Below the pieces are notes generated by a model. The model was given only the letters and a program-made list of their open reading frames with translations. It was not told where the DNA came from and did no database searches. A DNA stretch of 64,000 nucleotides, taken from the NCBI RefSeq assembly GCF_021869765.1, contig NZ_CP084580.1, positions 3,906,001 to 3,970,000 of the forward strand, in the 5' to 3' direction. This DNA is from Chryseobacterium sp. MEBOG06 (GTDB taxonomy: Bacteria > Bacteroidota > Bacteroidia > Flavobacteriales > Weeksellaceae). The position numbers were made by a program, and so were the translations under genes. This document shows positions 9,371 to 18,489 of the stretch, piece after piece (positions within the stretch are counted from its first letter, which is position 1; the number at the start of each line of letters is the position of its first letter).

Positions 9371-9859
9371 TTAGATTGCCGCATCCTGCCCTCCTCCTGA
9401 AGGCTGCTCATTATACATTTCCTCAGAATCTACCATCGGATTGATCTGCTGTTGAATATCTTTGTCGGCATTTTTAAAGTTCTGCTGGCTGGCTTCTGCT
9501 CTCTGTCCATGGTCTATAATCTCAATACAAGGTGTCCCGGCAACGGCACATACTGCTTTACTGTCTTCTATAATGATATACCCACCATTACTGAGCTGTA
9601 CTTTCTCATAAAACTTCTGCCATTCTGTAACCATGATCTTGCAGGGCGGAGGCGGTCCTCCCATTTTGGTACAGTTCCCGAATGTATTTTTTTCAAATGT
9701 GGCTCCTCCTATTTCTTTCGTGGTAACGATGAGTTTTTTAGAAGCGCTTTTATCATTGGCATATTCTTTTTGATGTGTAAGTACTTTCAGCTTGTCCGGA
9801 ATCTGCCCAAATTGGCATTTGCACATGGCGCCCTGTACTACAATATGTTTTTCTGCCAT
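9371..9859 (-). CDS. DUF4280 (PAAR-like) tip protein
   Basis: 162 residues. The N-terminus VVQGAMCKCQFG and the later GNCTKMGGPPPPCK and AVAGTPCIEI segments, with paired cysteines, match DUF4280, a domain considered a PAAR-like spike cap in T6SS-iii and extracellular injection systems. It would sit on the VgrG trimer and carry cargo. Located between the LysM-like protein and the large OmpA-domain protein on one transcript. The C-terminal ~35 residues are polar and probably disordered. Confidence 0.8.
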   Translation of the reverse strand: MAEKHIVVQGAMCKCQFGQIPDKLKVLTHQKEYANDKSASKKLIVTTKEIGGATFEKNTFGNCTKMGGPPPPCKIMVTEWQKFYEKVQLSNGGYIIIEDSKAVCAVAGTPCIEIIDHGQRAEASQQNFKNADKDIQQQINPMVDSEEMYNEQPSGGGQDAAI

Positions 9860-9888
9860 ATTAATTTTATCTTTAGTGAAATGGTAAT

Positions 9889-10932
9889 TTAGTTTTCATC
9901 AATTCCTGACACTGATACTGAAATCTTTTTCTCTTCCTGCAGCATAATACTGCACTCCAGATAAAGGGATTTCGGCAATGAGGTTTTTTCTTTCATATAG
10001 CCTATTATTCTGAAATTTCCCTCTTCGTTCATCACAGGCTCATCTTCTATAATCAATGAAAAAGGTGATTTTCTTATAAAATCGTCAATATCTCTTTCTT
10101 CATGTAATTTTCCCGATCCTTCTACTGTAATCAGACCTGTTTCTCCTTTTAACGGATCTGCCTCCAGTGTAATTTTGTATCTGGGTTCAACAGCATTGTC
10201 CACTACCGGAAAGATTGTTGTCATTTCTGTTATATAGTCCTTTCCAAAACTTTGGTAAATCCCAAAGAATAAAGTCCTGATGAAATAATCATTTTTAAGA
10301 TACAGATCAATAGCTTCAGGCTCGCTGATCATCTTTTCAATCCTCCTGCAGTATTCGTCTACAGTTTCTCCATCAAATTCTTTATACAATTCTTCTTTAA
10401 TTCCGGGCCATCTTTTGAGAAATACCTCAGCATTTTCAACGGCTTCAAATTTCCCGTTTTCATCTGTGCAGATCTGTAAAGGATATAAAACCTTTGAGGT
10501 CCTGTAAGCCAGCAAATCTGCAATTTCATTGACTTCCTCTTCATTAAGATAAAGGTTTGATGTACGGTCTATTTCAAAAAAATGATTCCCTTTTTCGGTT
10601 TTCAGCCAGCGTACTGATGTTTCATATTTGAGTTCGCTCTTATCTTCTCCTTTTTGAATGGTAATGACAACACTGTACCTCCGTACTGAGTTTTCAGGCT
10701 GAAAAACGAGTCTGTTTCCTTTTCCGAATTCTACCAATCTGCTTTTATCAGTAACAGCCGTTCGTGGAATAAATATTTCTTTTTGTACGGTCAGCTCTAT
10801 CAGAATCATGTCTTTTACAGTGCATAGGTTATTATGAAATAACTTTAAAGCATCTGTACTCAGATTGTAAAGTGCTGCAATACTTTTTAAGGTTTCATCT
10901 TTCTGAACGCTATGTTTATTATATTTCTGCAT
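9889..10932 (-). CDS. LysM-like protein in T6SS tip cluster
   Basis: 347 residues, no signal peptide. The first ~55 residues (YNKHSVQKDETLKSIAALYN ... IFIP) look like a LysM module. The remainder is alpha/beta with no recognised fold. LysM-bearing proteins next to VgrG or DUF4280 genes are common in contractile systems, where they are considered tip-cargo adaptors. Five nt separate it from the DUF2235 gene upstream and 29 nt from DUF4280 downstream, so it belongs to the same operon. Confidence 0.62.
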   Translation of the reverse strand: MQKYNKHSVQKDETLKSIAALYNLSTDALKLFHNNLCTVKDMILIELTVQKEIFIPRTAVTDKSRLVEFGKGNRLVFQPENSVRRYSVVITIQKGEDKSELKYETSVRWLKTEKGNHFFEIDRTSNLYLNEEEVNEIADLLAYRTSKVLYPLQICTDENGKFEAVENAEVFLKRWPGIKEELYKEFDGETVDEYCRRIEKMISEPEAIDLYLKNDYFIRTLFFGIYQSFGKDYITEMTTIFPVVDNAVEPRYKITLEADPLKGETGLITVEGSGKLHEERDIDDFIRKSPFSLIIEDEPVMNEEGNFRIIGYMKEKTSLPKSLYLECSIMLQEEKKISVSVSGIDEN

Positions 10933-10937
10933 AGATT

Positions 10938-12350
10938 TTAATGAATAACTCTTCTTCTATCTGACCTTGGATCCATTCCAATGCCTTCTCTTCTTGCAGA
11001 CCAGTGCAGATATTTTTTGCGAAGATCTCTTAAATCATCCTGTTCTTTCACTTCTTTCTGATAGGCAGTATATTTTTCTTCCGGAATCGTTTCTCCTCCA
11101 TAGGTATCGCGCAGTTCTTTGAATCCTTTAAATGTATAGGGTTTATTATCTCCCATTACATAGGTTCTGAGACGGTCTTTTACTCTTATTAGCAATGCAT
11201 CGGATGAGATGGAATAGGTCTCATTAATCATCTTTTTGTCAGTAATGGGCAAAGTTTTCTCTATGCCATATTCAGCCATAAAATGTAAAGGAATGTAGCT
11301 GAATGTTTTCAGCAGGTATCGTGTTCCTCTTAATGATAAATAGAAACCGGGAGTAATGGTAAGCTGATCTTTCTCATACCAGCCTTCTGTTACCAGCTGT
11401 GTTTTTAACGCTTCCAGTTTACTGCTGGTTGTCCATGATGTTTCAACCTCTTCCCAGGTTTCCTGCCCGTTTTCATATGCTCCTCCTACGTCACAATGCA
11501 CTCCGGGGAATGTTTTCTCTGTTCCGATATGCACTCTTGTAAGGTCAAAATTTTCCCTGTGTTCGTTTTCAGCAATGAAATGAATAATAGTCTGAGCTTT
11601 TCCTATATCATTAAGGCTTAGCTCCTCTACGTCGTTGGCAAAGTTCGGTACAGGTGACAAATATTTTGAATAGGAAGAAACGGTATCATAGATCCCGAGA
11701 AATCTGATTTTTAAAACGTCTACTTTAATTCCTGCTTCTTCCAGTTTGAGCCCAAGATGTCCCCATTTAGGAAGTTCTGCTCCTTCAACATTTTTACCAT
11801 CATCATCGGAGTATGAAGTAACGGTCATTCCATCATTCGAAACGGTATATGATTTCGCTTTATATTTTGCCTTTCCTATTTCATATACAAAATTGCGGGC
11901 AGCGGCTGCTCCGCGGCTGAAACCAAATACATCAAAAGTAATGACAGCTATTTTATCGGCTTTCTTTTCACTTTTTATGGTTTTTACTTTTTTTACAATT
12001 TCTTCGCAACCTTTTCTTACTTTACCTCTGATCCCCGTTTCGCCTGTTCCGAAAGCATATCCCAGGGTGGCATCTCCTTTGGAATCTTCGGTACCAATAC
12101 CTTCTATATAAATTCCAAAATTTTTATCATAGTTATCCCACATACGGGCCACATTACTCCAGTCGTTATTGTAACTGTTATTGTCTGAAGATTTACCTCC
12201 ATATTTTTTATGGACCTCTGTTTTCCCTCTACGTTCTATAGTATTGGTTTTGTTATTTAACGTCCCGTCAAAAAATATCCCAATTGTAATGTCTAACACT
12301 TCCTCTTTGGATACGGACGGTGTATAACTTCCAAACTGATTGTTGTGCAT
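10938..12350 (-). CDS. DUF2235 alpha/beta-hydrolase, putative T6SS lipase effector
   Basis: 470 residues. The N-terminal FFDGTLNN motif (about 27-33) and the nucleophile elbow GFSRGA (Ser145) are the marks of DUF2235, the fold of Tle1 phospholipase effectors. Candidate triad partners are Asp222 (LGIYDTVSS) and His285 (HCDVGGAY). No signal peptide, as expected for T6SS cargo. It lies downstream of vgrG with a DUF2931 lipoprotein between them, a plausible effector-immunity arrangement. Predicted activity: hydrolysis of phospholipids in a target cell (inferred from family). Confidence 0.8.
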   Translation of the reverse strand: MHNNQFGSYTPSVSKEEVLDITIGIFFDGTLNNKTNTIERRGKTEVHKKYGGKSSDNNSYNNDWSNVARMWDNYDKNFGIYIEGIGTEDSKGDATLGYAFGTGETGIRGKVRKGCEEIVKKVKTIKSEKKADKIAVITFDVFGFSRGAAAARNFVYEIGKAKYKAKSYTVSNDGMTVTSYSDDDGKNVEGAELPKWGHLGLKLEEAGIKVDVLKIRFLGIYDTVSSYSKYLSPVPNFANDVEELSLNDIGKAQTIIHFIAENEHRENFDLTRVHIGTEKTFPGVHCDVGGAYENGQETWEEVETSWTTSSKLEALKTQLVTEGWYEKDQLTITPGFYLSLRGTRYLLKTFSYIPLHFMAEYGIEKTLPITDKKMINETYSISSDALLIRVKDRLRTYVMGDNKPYTFKGFKELRDTYGGETIPEEKYTAYQKEVKEQDDLRDLRKKYLHWSARREGIGMDPRSDRRRVIH

Positions 12351-12383
12351 CGTTCTTATTTTTTATGGATTGAAGGGAATATA

Positions 12384-13436
12384 TTATTCTATCTTACGGG
12401 ATACTCTGATTTTTGCTTTATTGATGGAAAGACTTTGTTTTTCAGCCACCAGAGAAAGCAACACCTGAGTATTGTCCTGATTTACTTTAATGGTAAAATC
12501 AATTTGTTTATCTTTACCCAACTTTTGAAATAATTCAAAAATTTCTTTTTCATCAAAAGAATCTACCCATACAGCATATTTATTCTTGTTCTTATCTCTC
12601 CAGTAAAAGCCACAAAACCTGGGAATGGCTCTGCTTTTATAAGTATTATCTTTTAAACTCTGATCAAAAATATTTTCCTGTTCACCATTATAACTGGTAA
12701 ATCCAAAGTCTATCCATTCTGCTCCTTCCGGAAGGACCACAACTGGCTTCCAATTGTATTTTTCTCTGTAAACATTATAAATATCTGAGGGAGGATAGCC
12801 TTGTTTTTTGATTTTTTCCAGAACTTCCGGTTTGAATGTTTTGTAAGAAGGATCGTTCAGCATTCTGTCTGCAAATCCCTCTTTAAACATATATTGAGCA
12901 TTATCATATGCTTTTTCTCTTGTAATAAGAGTATCATGAGCCTGAAAAGCTCCAACCTCTTTTTGATTCCCCGGTCCTTTTATCCATAAAACAACTCTTC
13001 CCTGCGGAGCCAGTCCTACAACAAAAGAATTGTATGTCATTTTCTTATGAGTATCCTGGTCTACAAATCCTTCTTCAAAAAGGGTTTTAATTTTCTCTTT
13101 GTTAAGGTCCCATTTTCCAGTAAAAAACTTATTTTCCACCAAAGAATACCATGTAAAATCCAATTGATGAGGTATTCCCATCTTTTCAGTCTCTACACTC
13201 ATCGTTCCTCCTTCTTTACCCCATCCTGTATTCTGAGTTCCCCAGATTGCATCAAAAGTGTAGCTGAAATCGTTTGCCACAATCGCTCCTTTATAAATTT
13301 CCATCGGGTATTCCTGTGGTGCAGAGATGGTTCCCAGCCAACTGTATTTTTCTTCCATTTTTTTATTCTGACAATTCGTTAATGAGAAACAACATATAAT
13401 AAGAAGGGCCAGTATTTTACATTTATTTATGACCAT
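12384..13436 (-). CDS. DUF2931-like lipoprotein, candidate immunity protein
   Basis: 350 residues with a lipoprotein signal (SLTNC, Cys22). The mature part starts with YSWLGTISAPQEYPMEIYKG, then AIWGTQNTGWGKEGG, and later a W-rich segment (WIKGPGNQKE), the pattern I associate with DUF2931. Such lipoproteins often sit beside Rhs or T6SS effectors, which suggests protection of the periplasm against the adjacent lipase-like effector. Its start overlaps the end of the small post-VgrG gene by 14 nt. The immunity role is inference. Confidence 0.65.
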   Translation of the reverse strand: MVINKCKILALLIICCFSLTNCQNKKMEEKYSWLGTISAPQEYPMEIYKGAIVANDFSYTFDAIWGTQNTGWGKEGGTMSVETEKMGIPHQLDFTWYSLVENKFFTGKWDLNKEKIKTLFEEGFVDQDTHKKMTYNSFVVGLAPQGRVVLWIKGPGNQKEVGAFQAHDTLITREKAYDNAQYMFKEGFADRMLNDPSYKTFKPEVLEKIKKQGYPPSDIYNVYREKYNWKPVVVLPEGAEWIDFGFTSYNGEQENIFDQSLKDNTYKSRAIPRFCGFYWRDKNKNKYAVWVDSFDEKEIFELFQKLGKDKQIDFTIKVNQDNTQVLLSLVAEKQSLSINKAKIRVSRKIE

Positions 13437-13593
13437 GTGACATAATCTTCTTGTTACTTGCTAAAATCAGATTTTCCTTATGTGCTTCTACATTGATCTT
13501 CTTTGCTATTTTCTCCACCTTTTTTCCTACGCTCAGATGATAAGAGTCTTTGACTGTTATGCGTAGATTGGCTGCTGTTTTTATAATCGCCAT
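13423..13593 (-). CDS. Small 56-aa protein after VgrG
   Basis: I choose the ATG at 13593, one base after the VgrG stop codon, giving 56 residues starting MAIIKTAANLRI; a longer frame would run back inside vgrG. The product is basic and short, with no signal or membrane segment and a His-rich end (MSHGHK). Tight spacing to vgrG and a 14-nt overlap with the DUF2931 gene indicate translational coupling. No family recognised; it might be a chaperone or an extension of the spike. Confidence 0.55.
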   Translation of the reverse strand: MAIIKTAANLRITVKDSYHLSVGKKVEKIAKKINVEAHKENLILASNKKIMSHGHK

Positions 13594-13594
13594 A

Positions 13595-15562
13595 TCAGAA
13601 AAGTTTTGATTTTTCAGCACTGTTGAATTCTACGATCTTTCCACTCTGCATAGTCATATTTTCCAGCTCACTGAACATAGAGATTTCACCTGCGATTTCA
13701 TTGGACGTTTCAGATTGTCTCTTGAATTCTTTTTCTATCATTTCTGTTCTGGTATCAGACGTTTCTGTAATATCTCCTGATGCGGTAAGTTTCATATCCT
13801 TTCCAGCTATAGAAATAATGTTGTCATTGGCTGTACTGGTAATACTTGCTCCTGCTCCTATCGTAATTTCTTTTCCGGCAGTGATATTGATATTGTCTCC
13901 TGCATTTAATGTAAAATTCTTAGGTGCTTTCATGCTGATATTCCCCTGTCCGTCCATAAAGTAGGTATTACCGCTTGGATCAAGAATCGTTACGCTTCCT
14001 TCTTCATCATTCATTAGAATTCTGATTCCGCTTCTGGTCTGTATAGATTTCAGGTGATTGTTAACTCCCCCTCCTAAAGCGATTCCACCATGAAACATTC
14101 CTCCCATTACGAAAGGTCTATCCGGATGGCTGTGTACAAAATTGACCATCACCTGATCTCCGACTTCGGGAATAGCTATATATCCTCTGTTTTGGGTAAC
14201 CTGGTCTGTTCCTCCCGCGTCAGGGCTCATCATTCGAATGAAATGAGTTGTATCATTGGTTTGCCAGTCGAATCTCACCTGTACTCTCCCCTGTCCTTCC
14301 GGATCAGTATTGGAGATTACTGTGGCTGTTTGTGGTTCTGCCTTTGGAATGGTATATCCAGGCTTTGGTAAAAATCCTGTATCTGCCGCTATTCCTACAA
14401 AAATACCATTATAATGTCCTCTTGTATCAATCTCATGTTCTACTTCTGTAATCATAATTTTTGTAAAATAAGAAGTTTCATTAGAATCAGGTTTACGCAT
14501 TTGCACATCCACTACACAGCCGGGATGCAAAAAAGGAACTGTTGTATTTCCTGAGATAGAAAAAACATTTACAGCTTCACTTCCTGATGCACTTTTTTGT
14601 GAATATTCCACATCAAGATGAGTAGTAGCTTTAATAGGTGCAACTTGTAAAGCGGGTGTCTTATAGATAGAATCATTGTGACTATAAGCCGTATTTGCCA
14701 AATCGCTCACATGTTTTATAGGGGTAGAACCTGAAGTCAGCCTTTCATCTTTATTGCTGTTATACCCATAAAACTGCGGTCTGGTATGAACTGCTTTTAA
14801 TTCAACTTTAATATTATGAGCGCTACTTCCATAGGTGAGAGTGATGGGTTTGTTCTGAGGCGGAAGTTTTCCAAAATGCAATACTTCACCGTCATAATAG
14901 AATTGCTCACCATAAGCTTCAGCCATTCTTGCCAGATAATTGTAGTGGGTTTCATCATACTGGCTGCTGTAAATAATCTGTGAAAAATTATTGGCATCTA
15001 CCCTGATATCAAAACGGCTTTTATCCACTCCCTGCTTGATCACCTCTTCTGCAATCATTCCTATATTGACAGCCTGTGTACCTCCAAAACTCTGGATATG
15101 CGGTGCCCCGTCCAGAAGAATGGTCGGACTATACCCTGTAAGTACAATATTACCAAGACTCATCTGCTCCTGACTGAATCCTACTCCTGTAATAACTCCT
15201 ACAAAGGTTCTTTCAGGACTGTTATCTATATCTTTATAGGAAATAACTACTGTAAGCCTTTTCCCAAGAAATTTATTGGCATCTTCCAATGAATGGGTCT
15301 GTCTGTCACCAAGCGTATCGTGAGCCAGGGTGAGTGTAAATTCGTGATGATACCGGGTACTTTGTTTAAGCTTAAAATGTTTGTAGTATTTGATAATCTT
15401 CCCTTCTATGACCAGGGAAAGTTTTACCAGGCGGTTGATTCCTGTATGGTGATTTTGAGATACACCATCTGCATTCTGCGTGGGGCGGAAAGACGCTGCT
15501 CTTGATGTTTCAGGATTATTTGACATATTTTGTGGTGAGTTGTTTATTTTTAGATTATTCAA
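13595..15562 (-). CDS. vgrG: Type VI secretion tip protein VgrG
   Basis: 655 residues. The gp27-like base comprises residues ~30-390 (FTLTLAHDTLGDR, YDETHYNYLARMAEAYGEQF). The OB-fold/gp5-like segment follows with VISNTDPEGQGRVQVRFDW and YIAIPEVGDQVMVNFVHSHP, classic VgrG residues. The C-terminal beta-helix has short gly/ile-rich repeats (GNISMKAPKNFTLNAG). VgrG trimers form the puncturing spike. The neighbours TssD upstream and PAAR-like, lipase and OmpA cargo downstream mark a tip and cargo operon. No extra C-terminal effector domain is present. Confidence 0.92.
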   Translation of the reverse strand: MNNLKINNSPQNMSNNPETSRAASFRPTQNADGVSQNHHTGINRLVKLSLVIEGKIIKYYKHFKLKQSTRYHHEFTLTLAHDTLGDRQTHSLEDANKFLGKRLTVVISYKDIDNSPERTFVGVITGVGFSQEQMSLGNIVLTGYSPTILLDGAPHIQSFGGTQAVNIGMIAEEVIKQGVDKSRFDIRVDANNFSQIIYSSQYDETHYNYLARMAEAYGEQFYYDGEVLHFGKLPPQNKPITLTYGSSAHNIKVELKAVHTRPQFYGYNSNKDERLTSGSTPIKHVSDLANTAYSHNDSIYKTPALQVAPIKATTHLDVEYSQKSASGSEAVNVFSISGNTTVPFLHPGCVVDVQMRKPDSNETSYFTKIMITEVEHEIDTRGHYNGIFVGIAADTGFLPKPGYTIPKAEPQTATVISNTDPEGQGRVQVRFDWQTNDTTHFIRMMSPDAGGTDQVTQNRGYIAIPEVGDQVMVNFVHSHPDRPFVMGGMFHGGIALGGGVNNHLKSIQTRSGIRILMNDEEGSVTILDPSGNTYFMDGQGNISMKAPKNFTLNAGDNINITAGKEITIGAGASITSTANDNIISIAGKDMKLTASGDITETSDTRTEMIEKEFKRQSETSNEIAGEISMFSELENMTMQSGKIVEFNSAEKSKLF

Positions 15563-15621
15563 TCAAGCGGGATTTTTTTAATTAAACAAAAAAACTTACG
15601 CCCAGATTTCCTAAAAGGGGT

Positions 15622-15655
15622 AAAAAAGACCGTCTTATAGAGACAGCCTTTTTTA
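15622..15655 (-). terminator. Hairpin after tssD
   Basis: A stem of 13 pairs with G-T wobbles (AAAAAGACCGTCT with AGACAGCCTTTTT) around a TATAG loop sits 18 nt past the tssD stop. It is flanked by A and T tracts, so it could work in both directions and reduce read-through from the Hcp-like gene into vgrG. Confidence 0.65.
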
Positions 15656-15672
15656 TATCTTTCTATGAAGAT

Positions 15673-16077
15673 TTAGCTTAAAGGCCAAAGTCCATCATAA
15701 GATGAATTTCCGTAAGTGATACTTTCAGCACTAATGATAAAGCTGATAAGCATACTGTTACTGTCCAGAGCATCAAAATCCACTTCATGCTGGATTACAT
15801 ATCCGTTTTCCCATTTCAAAGAAATGAGTGTTCCTTCTTCATGAGATTTATTAAAAGTAATTTCTCCGCTAGTTGGTTTATATTTGCTGTTAAGTAAACT
15901 TTCCAGAATATCAGATTTCTCTGTAGCTTCAATTGTTACTTTAATAAGCGCATTGGATGGATCTGACGCCACACGTCCTGAAACGTCTGTAGATCTTGAT
16001 ACACTGTAATTCATTTTCAACAGCTTTTGAGCTTCACCTCCATTGAATTTTAAGATTCCTCTTGAATTTCCTGCCAT
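15673..16077 (-). CDS. tssD: T6SS-iii tube protein TssD (Hcp-like)
   Basis: 134 residues. It starts MAGNSRGILKFNGGEAQKLL and has YSVSRSTDVSGRVASDP and a beta-rich C-terminus (FDALDSNSMLISFIISAESI), characteristic of Bacteroidota TssD tube subunits. Hexamer rings of this protein form the inner tube pushed out on contraction. It is first gene of the tip cluster, with a TATCTTTG -7 box upstream and a hairpin behind it, fitting the high, separate expression usual for tube protein. Confidence 0.88.
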   Translation of the reverse strand: MAGNSRGILKFNGGEAQKLLKMNYSVSRSTDVSGRVASDPSNALIKVTIEATEKSDILESLLNSKYKPTSGEITFNKSHEEGTLISLKWENGYVIQHEVDFDALDSNSMLISFIISAESITYGNSSYDGLWPLS

Positions 16078-16129
16078 ATTCTTAAATTTTAATCTTTAAT
16101 GATTACTTCCGTATATAAGGATTGTATAA

Positions 16130-16137
16130 CAAAGATA
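16130..16137 (-). promoter_or_regulatory. -7 promoter element of tssD
   Basis: On the minus strand this reads TATCTTTG, a perfect Bacteroidota TAnnTTTG box, giving an untranslated leader of roughly 45 nt before tssD. A clear -33 TTG is not seen; TTTTTC lies at about the right distance. Confidence 0.5.
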
Positions 16138-16270
16138 GAGTTCATGTTCTAATTGAAAAAGTTTTTAGGCAACAGTTTCAGAAATTGTAGTAGTTCTACG
16201 ACAATTTGAGATTTTCAAATTAGTTTTGATTATTTTCCTGCCTGAAAAACAGCATCATAGAGCTATATGG

Positions 16271-16305
16271 AAATACCAGAGATTTACTGAAAACCTCTGG
16301 TATTT
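16271..16305 (-). terminator. Hairpin after DUF2752 gene
   Basis: An 11-bp perfect stem (AAATACCAGAG with CTCTGGTATTT) lies 20 nt beyond the DUF2752 stop codon. It sits between that gene and tssD, both on the minus strand. The T stretch is part of the stem rather than a tail. Confidence 0.6.
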
Positions 16306-16324
16306 ATCTTTTAGACCAATAAAT

Positions 16325-16603
16325 TTAATAATGTTTATAAAAATAGGCACCGATCATAATGACAAGGTTGATGGCAACCAAGCTCATTAAAATGGTTCCA
16401 TACTTCCTCTTTCTATCAATAAAACTTACCCCTAGAATAAAAAGAAAGAGCAGCAAGGTATATACTGCCGGATACATATGAAATGCCTCAGAGAACTTTC
16501 CTTCAAAAACAAGGACTATAGCTCTCTGTGCTCCGCATCCAAGACATTCCACACCCAGAAATTTTTTACTGGGACAGGTAAGCATGAAGTCTTCAATATT
16601 CAT
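16325..16603 (-). CDS. DUF2752 membrane protein
   Basis: 92 residues. The N-terminal CPSKKFLGVECLGCGAQRA holds the three cysteines typical of DUF2752, followed by two membrane segments (about 44-60 and 68-88). The family is widespread and of unknown function, with the Cys region proposed to face outwards or bind metal. It sits 27 nt after the NamA-like oxidoreductase on the same strand. Confidence 0.82.
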   Translation of the reverse strand: MNIEDFMLTCPSKKFLGVECLGCGAQRAIVLVFEGKFSEAFHMYPAVYTLLLFLFILGVSFIDRKRKYGTILMSLVAINLVIMIGAYFYKHY

Positions 16604-16629
16604 CTTTACGGGTTTAAGCTACTCACTAG

Positions 16630-17682
16630 TTATGACGAAATTTTCGCTCTGGTATACTGATGTGGAAAAAAACACTCTTCTTTCATCTCAAAAGCGCCCT
16701 GTACGGCAATGTATGGGTTTCTTAAAATTTCCCTTGCTACGAAAATAAGGTCAGCATCTCCTTTCTGAAGAATTTCTTCAGCTTGCTCTACTTTGGTAAT
16801 TAACCCCACAGCTCCCGTTTTTACAGCAGCTTCGTTTCTTATTTGGGAAGAGAAAGGAACCTGATATCCATCAAAAACAGAAATTTTTGCTCCATGAATA
16901 TTTCCTCCGCTTGATACATCAACCAGATCAACGGAATGTCCTTTTAGAATCTTAGCTAACTCTACACTATTATCAATGCCCCATCCGTTTTCAGCATATT
17001 CTGTTCCTGAAATTCGTACAAAAAGGGCAGTATTTTCATTAAGTTCCTCATTCACTGCATCTACAATTTCCAGCAGAAACCGGATTCTGTTTTCAAAACT
17101 TCCGCCATATTCATCTGTTCTGATATTGGAAAGTGGTGATAGAAACTGATGAATAAGATATCCATGCGCGCCATGAAGTTCAATGATATCAAAACCTGCA
17201 CTTACAGCTCTTCTTGCTGCTTTTTTAAATTCCTGAATCAGTTCTTTTATCTCGTCTGTATTTAGAACATGAGGAATTCTTTCTGACGGATGGTAAGGAA
17301 TAGGGCTTGGAGCAACTGTTTCCCAACCTTCTTCAACAGAAATTTGAAGATTATTCCATGTAGAGCCTTTTCTTCCTGCATGAGCCAGCTGAATTCCTAT
17401 CTTACTTTCTGAATTCTTATGAACAAATTCAACAATCCGCTGCAGTTTTTCAGCCTGTTCCTCATTCCAGATTCCCATACAGTGATTGGTAATCCTTCCT
17501 CTTGGTTCTATTCCTGTGGCCTCAACCATCAGTAATCCGGTTCCTCCCTGCGATCTGCTTCCGTAATGAACGAAATGAAAATCATTGGCTATTCCGTTTT
17601 CACAGGAATACATACACATAGGAGACATTACCCATCTGTTTTTCAACTCTACGTTTCTGAATTTTATTGGTGTATATAACAT
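16630..17682 (-). CDS. namA: Old yellow enzyme, NADPH dehydrogenase (NamA/YqjM type)
   Basis: 350 residues, a full-length FMN TIM barrel. Diagnostic are the N-terminal NRWVMSPMCMYS (with the regulatory Cys of the YqjM class), IGIQLAHAGRKGS, ELHGAHGYLIHQFLSPLSN with the FMN/substrate histidines, and DEYGGSFENRIRFLLE. It reduces activated C=C bonds of enones and similar electrophiles with NAD(P)H. It is transcribed divergently from cdd, with about 100 nt between them. Confidence 0.88.
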   Translation of the reverse strand: MLYTPIKFRNVELKNRWVMSPMCMYSCENGIANDFHFVHYGSRSQGGTGLLMVEATGIEPRGRITNHCMGIWNEEQAEKLQRIVEFVHKNSESKIGIQLAHAGRKGSTWNNLQISVEEGWETVAPSPIPYHPSERIPHVLNTDEIKELIQEFKKAARRAVSAGFDIIELHGAHGYLIHQFLSPLSNIRTDEYGGSFENRIRFLLEIVDAVNEELNENTALFVRISGTEYAENGWGIDNSVELAKILKGHSVDLVDVSSGGNIHGAKISVFDGYQVPFSSQIRNEAAVKTGAVGLITKVEQAEEILQKGDADLIFVAREILRNPYIAVQGAFEMKEECFFPHQYTRAKISS

Positions 17683-17781
17683 TTTATCTTTTTAAAAATT
17701 GAACTTCATCTTAGGAAGAATAAATATTGCCCACTTCATTAAAAAGAAGTACTTTTACCCCCCTTTTTTAGTCTACAATAT

Positions 17782-18264
17782 ATGAAAAAAGACATACAGA
17801 TCAGTTACGAATATTTTAAGAATAGCGGTGAACTGAATGATATAGAAAAAAAACTATTTGAAAGAGCCAAGGAAGCGCGTGCAAATGCCTATGCTCCCTA
17901 CTCTCAGTTTTTTGTAGGATGCTCCGTACTATTGGAAAATGGAGAAATCTATTCCGGAAACAACCAGGAGAATGCCGCTTTTCCCTCGGGGCTTTGTGCT
18001 GAAAGAACTGCCTTGTTTTGGATAGCAGCCAACTTTCCTGATGTGAAAGTAAAGAAGATCTTCGTAGTGGGTGGTCCGAAAGAGTTCCATGAGAAGAATC
18101 CACCGATTCCTCCCTGTGGAGCCTGCCGGCAGAGCTTAATAGAATATGAAACAAAGCAGGATGAGAACATTGATCTTTATTTTTCAAGCATGAATGAAGA
18201 AGTTGTAAAAGTGCACGCGGTGAAAGATCTGCTGCCTTTTTACTTTGATTCAACGTTTCTGTAA
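17782..18264 (+). CDS. cdd: Cytidine deaminase
   Basis: 160 residues. The zinc site is complete: CAE at Cys72/Glu74 and PCGAC at Cys112/Cys115, preceded by NAYAPYSQFFVGC and QENAAFPSG. It deaminates (deoxy)cytidine to uridine in pyrimidine salvage. The ATG at 17782 gives a typical tetrameric-class length. It stands alone and ends before a terminator. Confidence 0.93.
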   Translation: MKKDIQISYEYFKNSGELNDIEKKLFERAKEARANAYAPYSQFFVGCSVLLENGEIYSGNNQENAAFPSGLCAERTALFWIAANFPDVKVKKIFVVGGPKEFHEKNPPIPPCGACRQSLIEYETKQDENIDLYFSSMNEEVVKVHAVKDLLPFYFDSTFL

Positions 18265-18347
18265 GGTATAAAACGTACATAAGCTGTAATCTCCAGCTTT
18301 TACCGTGATATAAAGTCTTATGGGATTTTATAAATGATAATTAGTTT

Positions 18348-18372
18348 AAAACCTGTAGTTTCTGCAGGTTTT
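18348..18372 (+). terminator. Terminator after cdd
   Basis: Stem AAAACCTGTAG / CTGCAGGTTTT (one G-T pair) with a 3-nt loop, followed by a run of Ts. Confidence 0.75.
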
Positions 18373-18447
18373 ATTTTTTTTATTTCTCTTATCTAAAAAT
18401 ATAAAACGCTCTGTACCTATTTTTTTAAAATCTATAGAATAAACATA

Positions 18448-18482
18448 AATAAGGCTGCCTCTATCACTGAAACAGCCTTATT
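18448..18482 (-). terminator. Terminator after barstar-like gene
   Basis: Stem AATAAGGCTG / CAGCCTTATT with a 15-nt loop, flanked by A/T tracts. It lies just past the barstar stop codon and closes the barnase operon. Confidence 0.72.
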
Positions 18483-18489
18483 TTTTTTA

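Noticed and set aside
9452..9892. 146-residue plus-strand open frame opposite the DUF4280 gene
   Set aside because: Opposite a recognisable gene in a tight operon; no motif, start signal or promoter of its own.
17816..18280. 154-residue minus-strand open frame opposite cdd
   Set aside because: It lies entirely within cdd, shows no domain, and has low-complexity Arg/Ser/His composition typical of an antisense shadow.
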